From contig NC_079886.1 in the NCBI RefSeq assembly GCF_029227915.1, positions 26,824,501 to 26,888,500 of the forward strand: a stretch of DNA of 64,000 nucleotides, read 5' to 3'. This document shows positions 36,334-49,096 of this stretch, one piece after another (positions within the stretch are counted from its first letter, which is position 1; each line of letters opens with the position of its first letter). The notes under the pieces were generated by a model. That model did not search any database, was not told the DNA's origin, and saw nothing but the letters and a program-made list of their open reading frames with translations. The position numbers and the translations under genes were made by a program. Source of the DNA: Hydractinia symbiolongicarpus (Eukaryota > Cnidaria > Hydrozoa > Anthoathecata > Hydractiniidae).

Positions 36334-39300
36334 TTGAGAAATGAGTTTACTCCCTGGGTACTTTCTTTGTATACTTTTCACTGTACGGGCCGAGTCCGTG
36401 ATATACGGAAAATCGCAGGTTTTCGTTTGCCGGCGATTAAACTCCTTTTATTCAGCGTCTCATCAAGAATGAAATCATTTTTGAAAACTAAAAGTCTCAT
36501 GCGTTTTAGTGGTGAAAAAATAAATTAAAGAATCGTTCGGGAAATGAGTTTACTCCCTGGGTACTTTCTTTGTATACTTTTGACTATACGGGCCGAGTCC
36601 GGGATTTACGGGAAATTGCGGGTTTTCGTTTGCCGGCGATTAAACTCCTTTTATTCAGCGTCTCATCAAAAATGAAATCATTTTTGAAAACTACAAGTCT
36701 CATGCCTTTTAGTGGTGAAGAAATAATTCAAAAAATCATTTGGCAAATGAGTTTACTCCCTGGGAATTTTCTTTGTATACATTCGACTATGCGGCCAAGC
36801 CCGGGATTTACGGGAAATCGCGGGTTTTCGTTTGCCGGCGATTAAACTCCTTTTATTTAGCGTCTCATCAAAAACGAAATCATTTTTGAAAACTACAAGT
36901 CTCATGCGTTTTAGTGGTGAAAAAATAATTTAAAGAATCGTTTGGGAAATGAGTTTACTCCCTGGGTACTTTCTTTGTATACTTTTCACTGTACGGGCCG
37001 AGTCCGTGATATACGGAAAATCGCGAGATTTCGTTTGCCGGCGATTAAACTCCATTTATTCAGCGTCTCATCAAAAACGAAATCATTTTTGAAAACTACA
37101 AGTCTCATGCGTTTTGGTGGTGAAAAAATAATTTAAAGAATCGTTTGGGAAATGAGTTTACTCCCTGGGTACTTTCTTTGTATACTTTTCACTGTACGGG
37201 CCGAGTCCGTGATATACGGAAAATCGCGAGATTTCGTTTGCCGGCGATTAAACTCCATTTATTCAGCGTCTCATCAAGAATGAAATCATTTTTGAAAACT
37301 ACAAGTCTCATGCGTTTTAGTGGTGAAAAAATAATTTAAAGAATCGTTCGGGAAATGAGTTTACTCCCTGGGTACTTTCTTTGTAAACTTTTGACTATAC
37401 GGGCCGAGTCCCGGATTTACGGGAAATTGCGGGTTTTCGTTTGCCGGCGATTAAACTCCTTTTATTCAGCGTCTCATCAAAAATAAAATCGTTTTTGAAA
37501 ACTACAAGTCTTATGCGTTTTAGTGGTAAAAAATTAATTTAAAAAATCGTTCGGGAAATGAGTTTACTCCCAGTTTACTTTCTTTGTATACATTTGACTA
37601 TACGGGTCAAGCCCGGGATTTACGGCAAATCGCGGGTTTTCGTTTGCCGGCGATTAAACTCCTTTTATTCAGCGTCTCATCAAAAATGAAATCATTTTTG
37701 AAAACTACAAGTCTCATGCGTTTTAGTGTTAAAAAATTAATTTAAAAAATCGTTCGGGAAATGAGCTTACTCCCAGTTTACTTTCTTTGTATACATTCGA
37801 CTATACGGGTCAAGCCCGGAATTTACGGCAAATCGCAAGTTTTCGTTTGCCGGCGATTAAACTTCTTTTATACAGCGTCTCATCAAAAATGAAATAATTT
37901 TTGAAAACTACAAGTCTCATGCGTTTTAGTGGTGAAAAAATAATTTAAAGAATCCTTTGGGAAATGAGTTTACCCCCTGGGTACTTTCTTTGTATACTTT
38001 TCACTGTACGGGCCGAGTCCGTGATATACGGAAAATCGCGGGTTTTCGTTTGCCGGCGATTAAACTCCTTTTATTCAGCGTCTCATCAAAAACGAAATCA
38101 TTTTTAAAAACTACAAGTCTCATGCGTTTTAGTGGTGAAAAAATAATTTAAAGAATCGTTTGGGAAATGAGTTTACTCCCTGGGTACTTTCTTTGTATAC
38201 TTTTCACTGTACGGGCCGAGTCCGTGATATACGGAAAATCGCGGGATTTCGTTTGCCGGCGATTAAACTCCTTTTATTCAGCGTCTCATCAAAAACGAAA
38301 TCATTTTTGAAAACTCCAAGTCTCATGCGTTTTAGTGGTGAAAAAATAATTTAAAAAATCGTTTAGGAAATGAGTTTACTCCCTGGGTACTTTCTTTGTA
38401 TACTTTTTACTGTACGGCCGAGTCCGTGATATACGGAAAATCGCAGGATTTCGTTTGCCGGCGATTAAACTCCTTTTATTCAGCGTCTCATCAAGAATGA
38501 AATCATTTTTGAAAACTACAAGTCTCATGCGTTTTAGTGGTGAAAAATTAATTTAAAGAATCGTTTGGGAAGTGAGTTAACTCCCTGGGTACTTTCTTTG
38601 TATACTTTTGACTATACGGGCTGAGTCCGGGATTTACGGGAAATTGCTGGTTTTCGTTTGCCGGCGATTAAACTCCTTTTATTCAGCGTCTCATCAAAAA
38701 TGAAATCGTTTCTGAAAACTACATGTCTTATGTGTTTTAGTGGTAAAAAATTAATTTAAAAAATCGTTCGGGAAATGAGTTTACTCCCAGTTTACTTTCT
38801 TTGTATACATTTGACTATACGGGTCAAGCCCGGGATTTACGGCAAATCGCGGGTTTTCGTTTGCTGGCGATTAAACTCCGTTTATTCAGCGTCTCATCAA
38901 AAATGAAATCATTTTTGAAAACTACAAGTCTCATGTGTTTTAGTGGTGAAGAAATAATTTAAAAAATCGTTCGGGAAATGAGTTTACTGCCAGTTTACTT
39001 TCTTTGTATACATTCGACTATACGGGTCAAGCCCGGGATTTACGGCAAATCGCGGGTTTTCGTTTGCCGGCGATTAAACTCCTTTTATACAGCGTCTCAT
39101 CAAAAATGAAATCATTTTTAAAAACTACAAGTCCAATGCGTTTTAGTGTTGAAAAAATAATTTAAAGAATCGTTTGGGAAATGAGTTTACTCCCTTTGTA
39201 CTTTCTTTGTATACTTTTCACTGTACGGGCCGAGTCCGTGATATACGGAAAAGCGCGGGATTTCGTTTGCCGGCGATTAAACTCCTTTTATTCAGCGTCT

Positions 39301-40334
39301 CATCAAAAATGAAATCGTTTTTAAAAACTACAAGTCTCATGCGTTTTAGTGGTGAAAAAATAATTTAAAAAATCCTTTGGGAAATGAGTTTACTCCCTGG
39401 GTACTTTCTTTGTATACTTTTCACTGTACGGGCCGAGTCCGTGATATACGGAAAATCGCGGGATTTCGTTTGTCGGCGATTAAACTACTTTTATTCAGAG
39501 TCTCATCAAAAATGAAATCATTTTTGAAAACTACAAGTCTCATGCGTTTTATTGGTGAAGAAATAATTCAAGAAATCGTTCGGCAAATGAGTTTACTCCC
39601 TGGATATTTTCTTTGTATACATTCGACTATACGGCCAAGCCCGGGATTTACGGGAAATCGCGGGTTTTCGTTTGCCGGCGATTAAACTCCTTTTATTCAG
39701 CGTCTCATCAAAAACGAAATCATTTTTGAAAACTACAAGTCTCATGCGTTTTAGTGGTGAAAAAATAATTTAAAGAATCGTTCGGGAAATGAGTTTACTC
39801 CCCGGGTACTTTCTTTGTATACTTTTCACTGTACGGGCCGAGTCCGTGATATACGGAAAATCGCGGGATTTCGTTTGCCGGCGATTAAACTCCTTTTATT
39901 CAGCGTCTCATCAAGAATGAAATTATTTTTGAAAACTGCAAGTCTCATGCGTTTTAGTGGTGAAAAAATAATTTAAAGAATCGTTCGGGAAGTGAGTTTA
40001 CTCCCTGGGTACTTTCTTTGTATACATTTGACTATACGGGTCAAGCTCGGGATTTACGGCAAATCGCGGGTTTTCGTTTGCCGGCGATTAAACTCCTTTT
40101 ATTCAGCGTCTCATCAAAAATGAAATTATATTTGAAAACTACAAGTCTCATGTGTTTTAGGGGTGAAGAAATAATTTAAAAAATCGTTCGGGAAATGAGT
40201 TTACTCCCAGTTTACTTTCTTTGTATACATTTGACTATACGGGTCAAGCCCGGGATTTACGGCAAATCGCGGGTTTTCGTTTGCCGGCGATTAAACTCCT
40301 TTTATACAGCGTCTCATCAAAAATGAAATCATTT

Positions 40335-41146
40335 TTAAAAACTACAAGTTTCATGCGTTTTAGTGGTGAAAAAATAATTTAAAGAATCGTTTGGGAAATG
40401 AGTTTACTTCCTTTGTACTTTCTTTGTATACTTTTCACTGTACGGGCCGAGTCCGTGATATACGGAAAAGCGCGGGATTTCGTTTGCCGGCGATTAAACT
40501 CCTTTTATTCAGCGTCTCATCAAAAATGAAATCGTTTTTGAAAACTACAAGTCTCATGCGTTTTAGTGGTGAAAAAATAATTTAAAGAATCGTTTGGGAA
40601 ATGAGTTTACTCCCTGGGTACTTTCTTTGTATACTTTTCACTGTACGGGCCGAGTCCGTGATATACGGAAAATCGCGGGATTTCGTTTGCCGGCGATTAA
40701 ACTCCTTTTATTCAGCGTCTCATCAAAAATGAAATCATTTTTAAAAACTACAAGTTTCATGCGTTTTAGTGGTGAAAAAATAATTTAAAGAATCGTTTGG
40801 GAAATGAGTTTACTTCCTTTGTACTTTCTTTGTATACTTTTCACTGTACGGGCCGAGTCCGTGATATACGGAAAAGCGCGGGATTTCGTTTGCCGGCGAT
40901 TAAACTCCTTTTATTCAGCGTCTCATCAAAAATGAAATCGTTTTTGAAAACTACAAGTCTCATGCGTTTTAGTGGTGAAAAAATAATTTAAAGAATCGTT
41001 TGGGAAATAAGTTTACTCCATTTGTACTTTCTTTGTATACTTTTCACTGTACGGGCCGAGTCCGTGATATACGGAAAAGCGCGGGATTTCGTTTGCCGGC
41101 GATTAAACTCCTTTTATTCAGCGTCTCATCAAAAATGAAATCGTTT
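40335..41146 (+). repeat. Two-monomer (406-bp) tandem duplication
   Basis: At about 40740 the series jumps back: aagtttcatgcg, ttacttcctttgtac and gaaaagcgcggg, already seen at 40350-40475, follow again 406 bp later. This is where copy 2 of the 15.5-kb block stops matching 27.8 kb at offset 12913. It explains most of the shift to offset 13320 near 41401. Confidence 0.82.
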
Positions 41147-42395
41147 TTGAAAACTACAAGTGTCATGCGTTTTAGTGGTGAAAAAATAATTTAAAGAATC
41201 GTTCGGGAAGTGAGTTTACTCCCTGGGTACTTTCTTTGTATACTTTTCACTGTACGGGCCGAGTCCGTGATATACGGAAAATCGCGGGATTTCGTTTGCC
41301 GGCGATTAAACTCCTTTTATTCAGCGTCTCATCAAAAATGAAATCATTTTTGAAAACTACAAGTCTCATGCGTTTTAGTGGTGAAAAAATAATTTAAAGA
41401 ATCGTTCGGGAAATGAGTTTACTCCCCGGGTACTTTCTTTGTATACTTTTCACTGTACGGGCCGCGTCCATGATATACGGAAAATCGCGGGATTTCGTTT
41501 GCCGGCGATTAAACTCCTTTTATTCAGCGTCTCATCAAGAATGAAATTATTTTTGAAAACTGCAAGTCTCATGCGTTTTAGTGGTGAAAAAATAATTTAA
41601 AGAATCGTTCGGGAAGTGAGTTTACTCCCTGGGTACTTTCTTTGTATACTTTTGACTATACGGGCCGAGTCCGGGATTTACGGGAAATTGCGGGTTTTCG
41701 TTTGCCGGCGATTAAACTCCTTTTATTCAGCGTCTCATCAAAAATGAAATCGTTTTTGAAAACTACAAGTCTTATGCGTTTTAGTGGTAAAAAACTAATT
41801 TAAGAAATCGTTCGGGAAATGAGTTTACTCCCAGTTTACTTTCTTTGTATACATTCGACTATACGGGTCAAGCCCGGGATTTACGGCAAATCGCGGGTTT
41901 TCGTTTGCCGGCGATTAAACTCCTTTTATACAGCGTCTCATCAAAAATGAAATCATTTTTTGAAACTACAAGTCTCATGCGTTTTAGTGGTGAAAAAATA
42001 ATTTAAAGAATCGTTTGGGAAATAAGTTTACTCCATTTGTACTTTCTTTGTATACTTTTCACTGTACGGGCCGAGTCCGTGATATACGGAAAAGCGCGGG
42101 ATTTCGTTTGCCGGCGATTAAACTCCTTTTATTCAGCGTCTCATCAAAAATGAAATCGTTTTTGAAAACTACAAGTGTCATGCGTTTTAGTGGTGAAAAA
42201 ATAATTTAAAGAATCGTTCGGGAAGTGAGTTTACTCCCTGGGTACTTTCTTTGTATACTTTTCACTGTACGGGCCGAGTCCGTGATATACGGAAAATCGC
42301 GGGATTTCGTTTGCCGGCGATTAAACTCCTTTTATTCAGCGTCTCATCAAAAATGAAATCATTTTTGAAAACTACAAGTCTCATGCGTTTTAGTG
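41000..42395 (+). repeat. 5-monomer unit (1015 bp), one and a third copies
   Basis: The rare D copy with gggaaataagtttactccattt and aagtgtcatgcg occurs at 41000 and again at 42015. The following monomer also matches until about 42395, where the second copy changes to gaagaaataattcaaaaactcg. Confidence 0.8.
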
Positions 42396-43129
42396 GTGAA
42401 GAAATAATTCAAAAACTCGTTCGGCAAATGAGTTTACTCCCTGGGTATTTTCTTTGTATATATTCGACTATACGGCCAAGCCCGGGATTTACGGGAAATC
42501 GCGGGTTTTCGTTTGCCGGCGATTAAACTCCTTTTATTCAGCGTCTCATCAAAAACGAAATCATTTTTGAAAACTACAAGTCTCATGCGTTTTAGTGGTG
42601 AAAAAAAAAATTTAGAGAATCGTTCGGGAAATGAGTTTACTCCCCGGGTACATTCTTTGTATACTTTTCACTGTACGGGCCGAGTCCGCGATATACGGAA
42701 AATCGCGGGATTTCGTTTGCCGTTGATTAAACTCCTTTTATTCAGCGTCTCATCAAGAATGAAATTATTTTTTGAAACTACAAGTCTCATGCGTTTTAGT
42801 GGTGAAAAATTAATTTAAAGAATCGTTTGGGAAATGAGTTTACTCCCTTTGTACTTTCTTTGTATACTTTTCACTGTACGGGCCGAGTCCGTGATATACG
42901 GAAAAGCGCGGGATTTCGTTTGCCGGCGATTAAACTCCTTTTATTCAGCGTCTCATCAAGAATGAAATTATTTTTGAAAACTGCAAGTCTCATGCGTTTT
43001 AGTGGTGAAAAAATAATTTAAAGAATCGTTCGGGAAGTGAGTTTACTCCCTGGGTACTTTCTTTGTATACTTTTGACTATATGTGCCGAGTCCGGGATTT
43101 ACGGGAAATTGCGGGTTTTCGTTTGCCGG

Positions 43130-44923
43130 CGATTAAACTCCTTTTATTCAGCGTCTCATCAAGAATGAAATTATTTTTGAAAACTGCAAGTCTCATGCGT
43201 TTTAGTGGTGAAAAAATAATTTAAAGAATCGTTCGGGAAGTGAGTTTACTCCCTGGGTACTTTCTTTGTATACTTTTCACTGTACGGGCCGAGTCCGTGA
43301 TATACGGAAAATCGCGGGTTTTCGTTTGCCGGCGATTAAACTCCTTTTATTCAGCGTCTCACCAAAAACGAAATCATTTTTAAAAACTACAAGTCTCATG
43401 CGTTTTAGTGGTGAAAAAATAATTTAAAGAATCGTTCGGGAAGTGAGTTTACTCCCTGGGTACTTTCTTTGTATACTTTTCACTGTACGGGCCGAGTCCG
43501 TGATATACGGAAAATCGCGGGTTTTCGTTTGCCGGCGATTAAACTCCTTTTATTCAGCGTCTCACCAAAAACGAAATCATTTTTAAAAACTACAAGTCTC
43601 ATGCGTTTTAGTGGTGAAAAAATAATTTAAAGAATCGTTTGGGAAATGAGTTTACTCCCTGCGTACTTTCTTTGTATACTTTTCACTGTACGGGCCGAGT
43701 CCGTGATATACGGAAAAGCGCGGGATTTCGTTTGCCGGCGATTAAACTCCTTTTATTCAGCGTCTCATCAAAAATGAAATCGTTTTTGAAAACTACAAGT
43801 CTCATGCGTTTTAGTGGTGAAAAAATAATTTAAAGAATCGTTTGGGAAATGAGTTTACTCCCTGGGTACTTTCTTTGTATACTTTCCACTGTACGGGCCG
43901 AGTCCGTGATATACGGAAAATCGCGGGATTTCGTTTGCCGGCGATTAAACTCCTTTTATTCAGCGTCTCATCAAAAATGAAATCATTTTTGAAAACTACA
44001 AGTCTCATGCGTTTTAGTGGTGAAGAAATAATTCAAAAAATCGTTCGGCAAATGAGTTTACTCCCTGGGTATTTTCTTTGTATACATTCGACTATACGGC
44101 CAAGCCCGGGATTTACGGGAAATCGCGGGTTTTCGTTTGCCGGCGATTAAACTCCTTTTATTCAGCGTCTCATCAAAAACGAAATCATTTTTGAAAACTA
44201 CAAGTCTCATGCGTTTTAGTGGTGAAAAAAAAAATTTAGAGAATCGTTCGGGAAATGAGTTTACTCCCCGGGTACTTTCTTTGTATACTTTTCACTGTAC
44301 GGGCCGAGTCCGTGATATACGGAAAATCGCGGGATTTTGTTTGCCGGCGATTAAACTCCTTTTATTCAGCGTCTCATCAAGAATGAAATTATTTTTGAAA
44401 ACTGCAAGTCTCATGCGTTTTAGTGGTGAAAAAATAATTTAAAGAATCGTTCGGGAAGTGAGTTTACTCCCTGGGTACTTTCTTTGTATACTTTTCACTG
44501 TACGGGCCGAGTCCGTGATATACGGAAAATCGCGGGTTTTCGTTTGCCGGCGATTAAACTCCTTTTATTCAGCGTCTCACCAAAAACGAAATCATTTTTA
44601 AAAACTACAAGTCTCATGCGTTTTAGTGGTGAAAAAATAATTTAAAGAATCGTTCGGGAAGTGAGTTTACTCCCTGGGTACTTTCTTTGTATACTTTTCA
44701 CTGTACGGGCCGAGTCCGTGATATACGGAAAATCGCGGGTTTTCGTTTGCCGGCGATTAAACTCCTTTTATTCAGCGTCTCACCAAAAACGAAATCATTT
44801 TTAAAAACTACAAGTCTCATGCGTTTTAGTGGTGAAAAAATAATTTAAAGAATCGTTGGGGAAATGAGTTTACTCCCTGCGTACTTTCTTTGTATACTTT
44901 TCACTGTACGGGCCGAGTCCGTG
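43130..44923 (+). repeat. 6-monomer unit (1218 bp), copy 1 and partial copy 2
   Basis: The pair of D copies with gtctcaccaaaaacgaaatc at 43361 and 43564 reappears at 44579 and 44782, followed in both places by ctccctgcgtactttc (43658 and 44876). The match runs from about 43130-43705 to 44348-44923. Within each copy the two caccaaaaacg monomers are themselves a 203-bp duplication. Confidence 0.82.
43600..44495 (+). repeat. Block repeated ~8.9 kb away at 52527-53422
   Basis: The four-monomer series ctccctgcgtac or ctccctttgtac with gaaaagcgcggg, a D copy ending gaagaaataattcaa, a 202-bp B copy and the ten-adenine copy (44226) matches 52527-53422 at a constant offset of 8927 bp (44 x 203 - 5). 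It is a same-orientation dispersed duplicate inside the array. Confidence 0.78.
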
Positions 44924-47088
44924 ATATACTGAAAATCGCGGGATTTCGTTTGCCGGCGATTAAACTCCTTTTATTCAGCGTCTCATCAAAAACGAAATCA
45001 TTTTTGAAAACTACAAGTCTCATGCGTTTTAGTGGTGAAAAAATAATTTAAAGAATCGTTCGGGAAGTGAGTAAACTCCCTGGGTACTTTCTTTGTATAC
45101 TTTTGACTATACGGGCTGAGTCCGGGATTTACGGGAAATTGCGGGTTTTCGTTTGCCGGCGATTAAACTCCTTTTATTCAGCGTGTCATCAAAAATGAAA
45201 TCGTTTCTGAAAACTACATGTCTTATGTGTTTTAGTGGTAAAAAATTAATTTAAAAAATCGTTCGGGAAATGAGTTTACTCCCTGGGTACTTTCTTTGTA
45301 TACTTTTCACTGTACGGGCCGAGTCCGTGATATACGGAAAATCGCGGGATTTCGTTTGCCGGCGATTAAACTCCTTTTATTCAGCGTCTCATCAAAAACG
45401 AAATCATTTTTGAAAACTCCAAGTCTCATGCGTTTTAGTGGTGAAAAAATAATTTAAAGAATCGTTTAGGAAATGAGTTTACTCCCTGGGTACTTTCTTT
45501 GTATACTTTTCACTGTACGGGCCGAGTTCGTGATATACGGAAAATCGCAGGATTTCGTTTGCCGGCGATTAAACTCCTTTTATTCAGCGTCTCATCAAGA
45601 ATGAAATCATTTTTGAAAACTACAAGTCTCATGCGTTTTAGTGGTGAAAAATTAATTTAAAGAATCGTTCGGGAAGTGAGTTAACTCCCTGCGTACTTTC
45701 TTTGTATACTTTTCACTGTACGGGCCGAGTCCGTGATATACTGAAAATCGCGGGATTTCGTTTGCCGGCGATTAAACTCCTTTTATTCAGCGTCTCATCA
45801 AAAATGAAATCGTTTTTGAAAACTACAAGTCTCATGCGTTTTAGTGGTGAAAAAATAATTTAAAAAATCGTTTGGGAAATGAGTTTACTGCCTGGGTACT
45901 TTCTTTGTATACTTTTCACTGTACGGGCCGAGTCCGTGATATACGGAAAATCGCGGGATTTCGTTTGCCGGCGATTAAACTCCTTTTATTCAGCGGCTCA
46001 TCAAAAATGAAATCATTTTTGAAAACTACAAGTCTCATGCGTTTTAGTGGTGAAGAAATAATTCAAGAAATCGTTCGGCAAATGAGTTTACTACCTGGAT
46101 ATTTTCTTTGTATACATTCGACTATACGGCCAAGCCCGGGATTTACGGGAAATCGCGGGTTTTCGTTTGCCGGCGATTAAACTCCTTTTATTCAGCGTCT
46201 CATCAAAAACGAAATCATTTTTGAAAACTACAAGTCTCATGCGTTTTAGTGGTGAAAAAATAATTTAAAGAATCGTTCGGGAAATGAGTTTACTCCCCAG
46301 GTACTTTCTTTGTATACTTTTCACTGTACGGGCCGAGTCCGTGATATACGGAAAATCGCGGGATTTCGTTTGCCGGCGATTAAACTCCTTTTATTCAGCG
46401 TCTCATAAAGAATGAAATTATTTTTGAAAACTGCAAGTCTCATGCGTTTTAGTGGTGAAAAAATACTTTAAAGAATCGTTCGGGAAGTGAGTTTACTCCC
46501 TGGGTACTTTCTTTGTATACTTTTGACTATACGGGCCGAGTCCGGGATTTACGGCAAATCGCGGGTTTTCGTTTGCCGGCGATTAAACTCCTTTTATTCA
46601 GCGTCTCATCAAAAATGAAATTATTTTTAAAAACTACAAGTCTCATGTGTTTTAGTGGTGAAGAAATAATTTAAAAAATCGTTCGGGAAATGAGTTTACT
46701 CCCAGTTTACTTTCTTTGTATACATTTGACTATACGGGTCAAGCCCGGGATTTACGGCAAATCGCGGGTTTTCGTTTGCCGGCGATTAAACTCCTTTTAT
46801 ACAGCGTCTCATCAAAAATGAAATCATTTTTTAAAACTACAAGTTTCATGCGTTTTAGTGGTGAAAAAATAATTTAAAGAATCGTTTGGGAAATGAGTTT
46901 ACTCCCTTTGTACTTTCTTTGTATACTTTTCACTGTACGGGCCGAGTCCGTGATATACGGAAAAGCGCGTGATTTCGTTTGCCGGCGATTAAACTCCTTT
47001 TATTCAGCGTCTCATCAAAAATGAAATCGTTTTTGAAAACTACAAGTCTCATGCGTTTTAGTGGTGAAAAAATAATTTAAAGAATCGT
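44924..47088 (+). repeat. Mosaic D-rich stretch without a local higher-order repeat
   Basis: About ten and a half monomers resemble pieces from 25.0-27.5 kb and 38.1-40.4 kb: catgtcttatgtgttttag near 45218, cctggatattttc near 46093, and aagaatgaaattattt near 46410. The order is changed and there are private variants such as tatactgaaaatcgc (44925 and 45740), gtgagtaaactccc near 45068 and cagcggctcatc. I see no tandem block here and nothing other than satellite. Confidence 0.75.
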
Positions 47089-48102
47089 TTGGGAAATGAG
47101 TTTACTCCCTTTGTACTTTCTTTGTATACTTTTCACTGTACGGGCCGAGTCCGTGATATACGGAAAATCGCGGGATTTCGTTTGCCGGCGATTAAACTCC
47201 TTTTATTCAGCGTCTCATCAAAAATGAAATCATTTTTGAAAACTACAAGTCTCATGCGTTTTAGTGGTGAAGAAATAATTCAAAAAATTGTTCGGCAAAT
47301 GAGTTTACTCCCTGGGTATTTTCTTTGTATATATTCGACTATACAGCCAAGCCCGGGATTTACGGGAAATCGCGGGTTTTCGTTTGCCGGCGATTAAACT
47401 CCTTTTATTCAGCGTCTCATCAAAAACGAAATCATTTTTGAAAACTACAAGTCTCATGCGTTTTAGTGGTGAAAAAATAATTTAAAGAATCGTTTGGGAA
47501 ATGAATTTACTCCCTTTGTACTTTCTTTGTATACTTTTCACTGTACGGGCCGAGTCCGTGATATACGGAAAAGCGCGGGATTTCGTTTGCCGGCGATTAA
47601 ACTCCTTTTATTCAGCGTCTCATCAAAAATGAAATCGTTTTTGAAAACTACAAGTCTCATGCGTTTTAGTGGTGAAAAAATAATTTAAAGAATCGTTCGG
47701 GAAATGAGTTTACTCCCCGGGTACTTTCTTTGTATACTTTTCACTGTACGGGCCGCGTCCGTGATATACGGAAAATCGCGGGATTTCGTTTGCCGGCGAT
47801 TAAACTCCTTTTATTCAGCGTCTCATCAAGAATGAAATTATTTTTGAAAACTGCAAGTCTCATGCGTTTTAATGGTGAAAAAATAATTTAAAGAATCGTT
47901 CGGGAAGTGAGTTTACTCCCTGGGTACTTTCTTTGTATACTTTTGACTATACGGGCCGAGTCCGGGATTTACGGGAAATTGCGGGTTTTTGTTTGCCGGC
48001 GATTAAACTCCTTTTATTCAGCGTCTCATCAAAAATGAAATCGTTTTTGAAAACTACAAGTCTTATGCGTTTTAGTGGTGAAAAAATAATTTAAAGAATC
48101 GT
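47089..48102 (+). repeat. 5-monomer unit (1014 bp), copy 1
   Basis: Marks ccctttgtac, aaaaaattgttcggc with tgtatatattcgactatacagcc, gggaaatgaatttactcc, gggccgcgtccgtg, ttttaatggtg and gggtttttgtttg recur 1014 bp later. One class B copy of 202 bp makes the length 5 x 203 - 1. Confidence 0.88.
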
Positions 48103-49096
48103 TTGGGAAATGAGTTTACTCCCTTTGTACTTTCTTTGTATACTTTTCACTGTACGGGCCGAGTCCGTGATATACGGAAAATCGCGGGATTTCGTTTGCC
48201 GGCGATTAAACTCCTTTTATTCAGCGTCTCATCAAAAATGAAATCATTTTTGAAAACTACAAGTCTCATGCGTTTTAGTGGTGAAGAAATAATTCAAAAA
48301 ATTGTTCGGCAAATGAGTTTACTCCCTGGGTATTTTCTTTGTATATATTCGACTATACAGCCAAGCCCGGGATTTACGGGAAATCGCGGGTTTTCGTTTG
48401 CCGGCGATTAAACTCCTTTTATTCAGCGTCTCATCAAAAACGAAATCATTTTTGAAAACTACAAGTCTCATGCGTTTTAGTGGTGAAAAAATAATTTAAA
48501 GAATCGTTTGGGAAATGAATTTACTCCCTTTGTACTTTCTTTGTATACTTTTCACTGTACGGGCCGAGTCCGTGATATACGGAAAAGCGCGGGATTTCGT
48601 TTGCCGGCGATTAAACTCCTTTTATTCAGCGTCTCATCAAAAATGAAATCGTTTTTGAAAACTACAAGTCTCATGCGTTTTAGTGGTGAAAAAATAATTT
48701 AAAGAATCGTTCGGGAAATGAGTTTACTCCCCGGGTACTTTCTTTGTATACTTTTCACTGTACGGGCCGCGTCCGTGATATACGGAAAATCGCGGGATTT
48801 CGTTTGCCGGCGATTAAACTCCTTTTATTCAGCGTCTCATCAAGAATGAAATTATTTTTGAAAACTGCAAGTCTCATGCGTTTTAATGGTGAAAAAATAA
48901 TTTAAAGAATCGTTCGGGAAGTGAGTTTACTCCCTGGGTACTTTCTTTGTATACTTTTGACTATACGGGCCGAGTCCGGGATTTACGGGAAATTGCGGGT
49001 TTTTGTTTGCCGGCGATTAAACTCCTTTTATTCAGCGTCTCATCAAAAATGAAATCGTTTTTGAAAACTACAAGTCTTATGCGTTTTAGTGGTAAA
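48103..49096 (+). repeat. 5-monomer unit (1014 bp), copy 2
   Basis: Repeats 47089 onward with no difference at the sites I compared, until about 48082/49096, where ggtgaaaaaataattt is replaced by ggtaaaaaactaattt. A third, partial copy of the first monomers occurs at 50132-50467. Confidence 0.86.

Larger units (their letters stand above)
31188..42681 (+). repeat. ~15.5-kb tandem block, copy 2 (contracted to ~11.5 kb)
   Basis: The offset to copy 1 falls stepwise: 15553 up to about 33240, 13929, 13726, 13523, 13117, 12914, 12913 (a single-base loss in tgtacggccgag near 38415), back to 13320 near 41401 after a local gain, and finally 11494 near 42475. Apart from the single-base step, each change is a multiple of 203 to within 1 or 2 bp. 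The end is marked by the ten-adenine variant near 42600, matching 31107 in copy 1. The total difference is 4059 bp. Confidence 0.86.

Noticed and set aside
43811-44008. 65-codon open frame on the - strand starting at an ATG
   Set aside because: It is the reverse complement of ordinary D monomers, open only because of one substitution (ttttccactg for tttcactg-type sequence near 43884). Neighbouring copies have the same frame interrupted.
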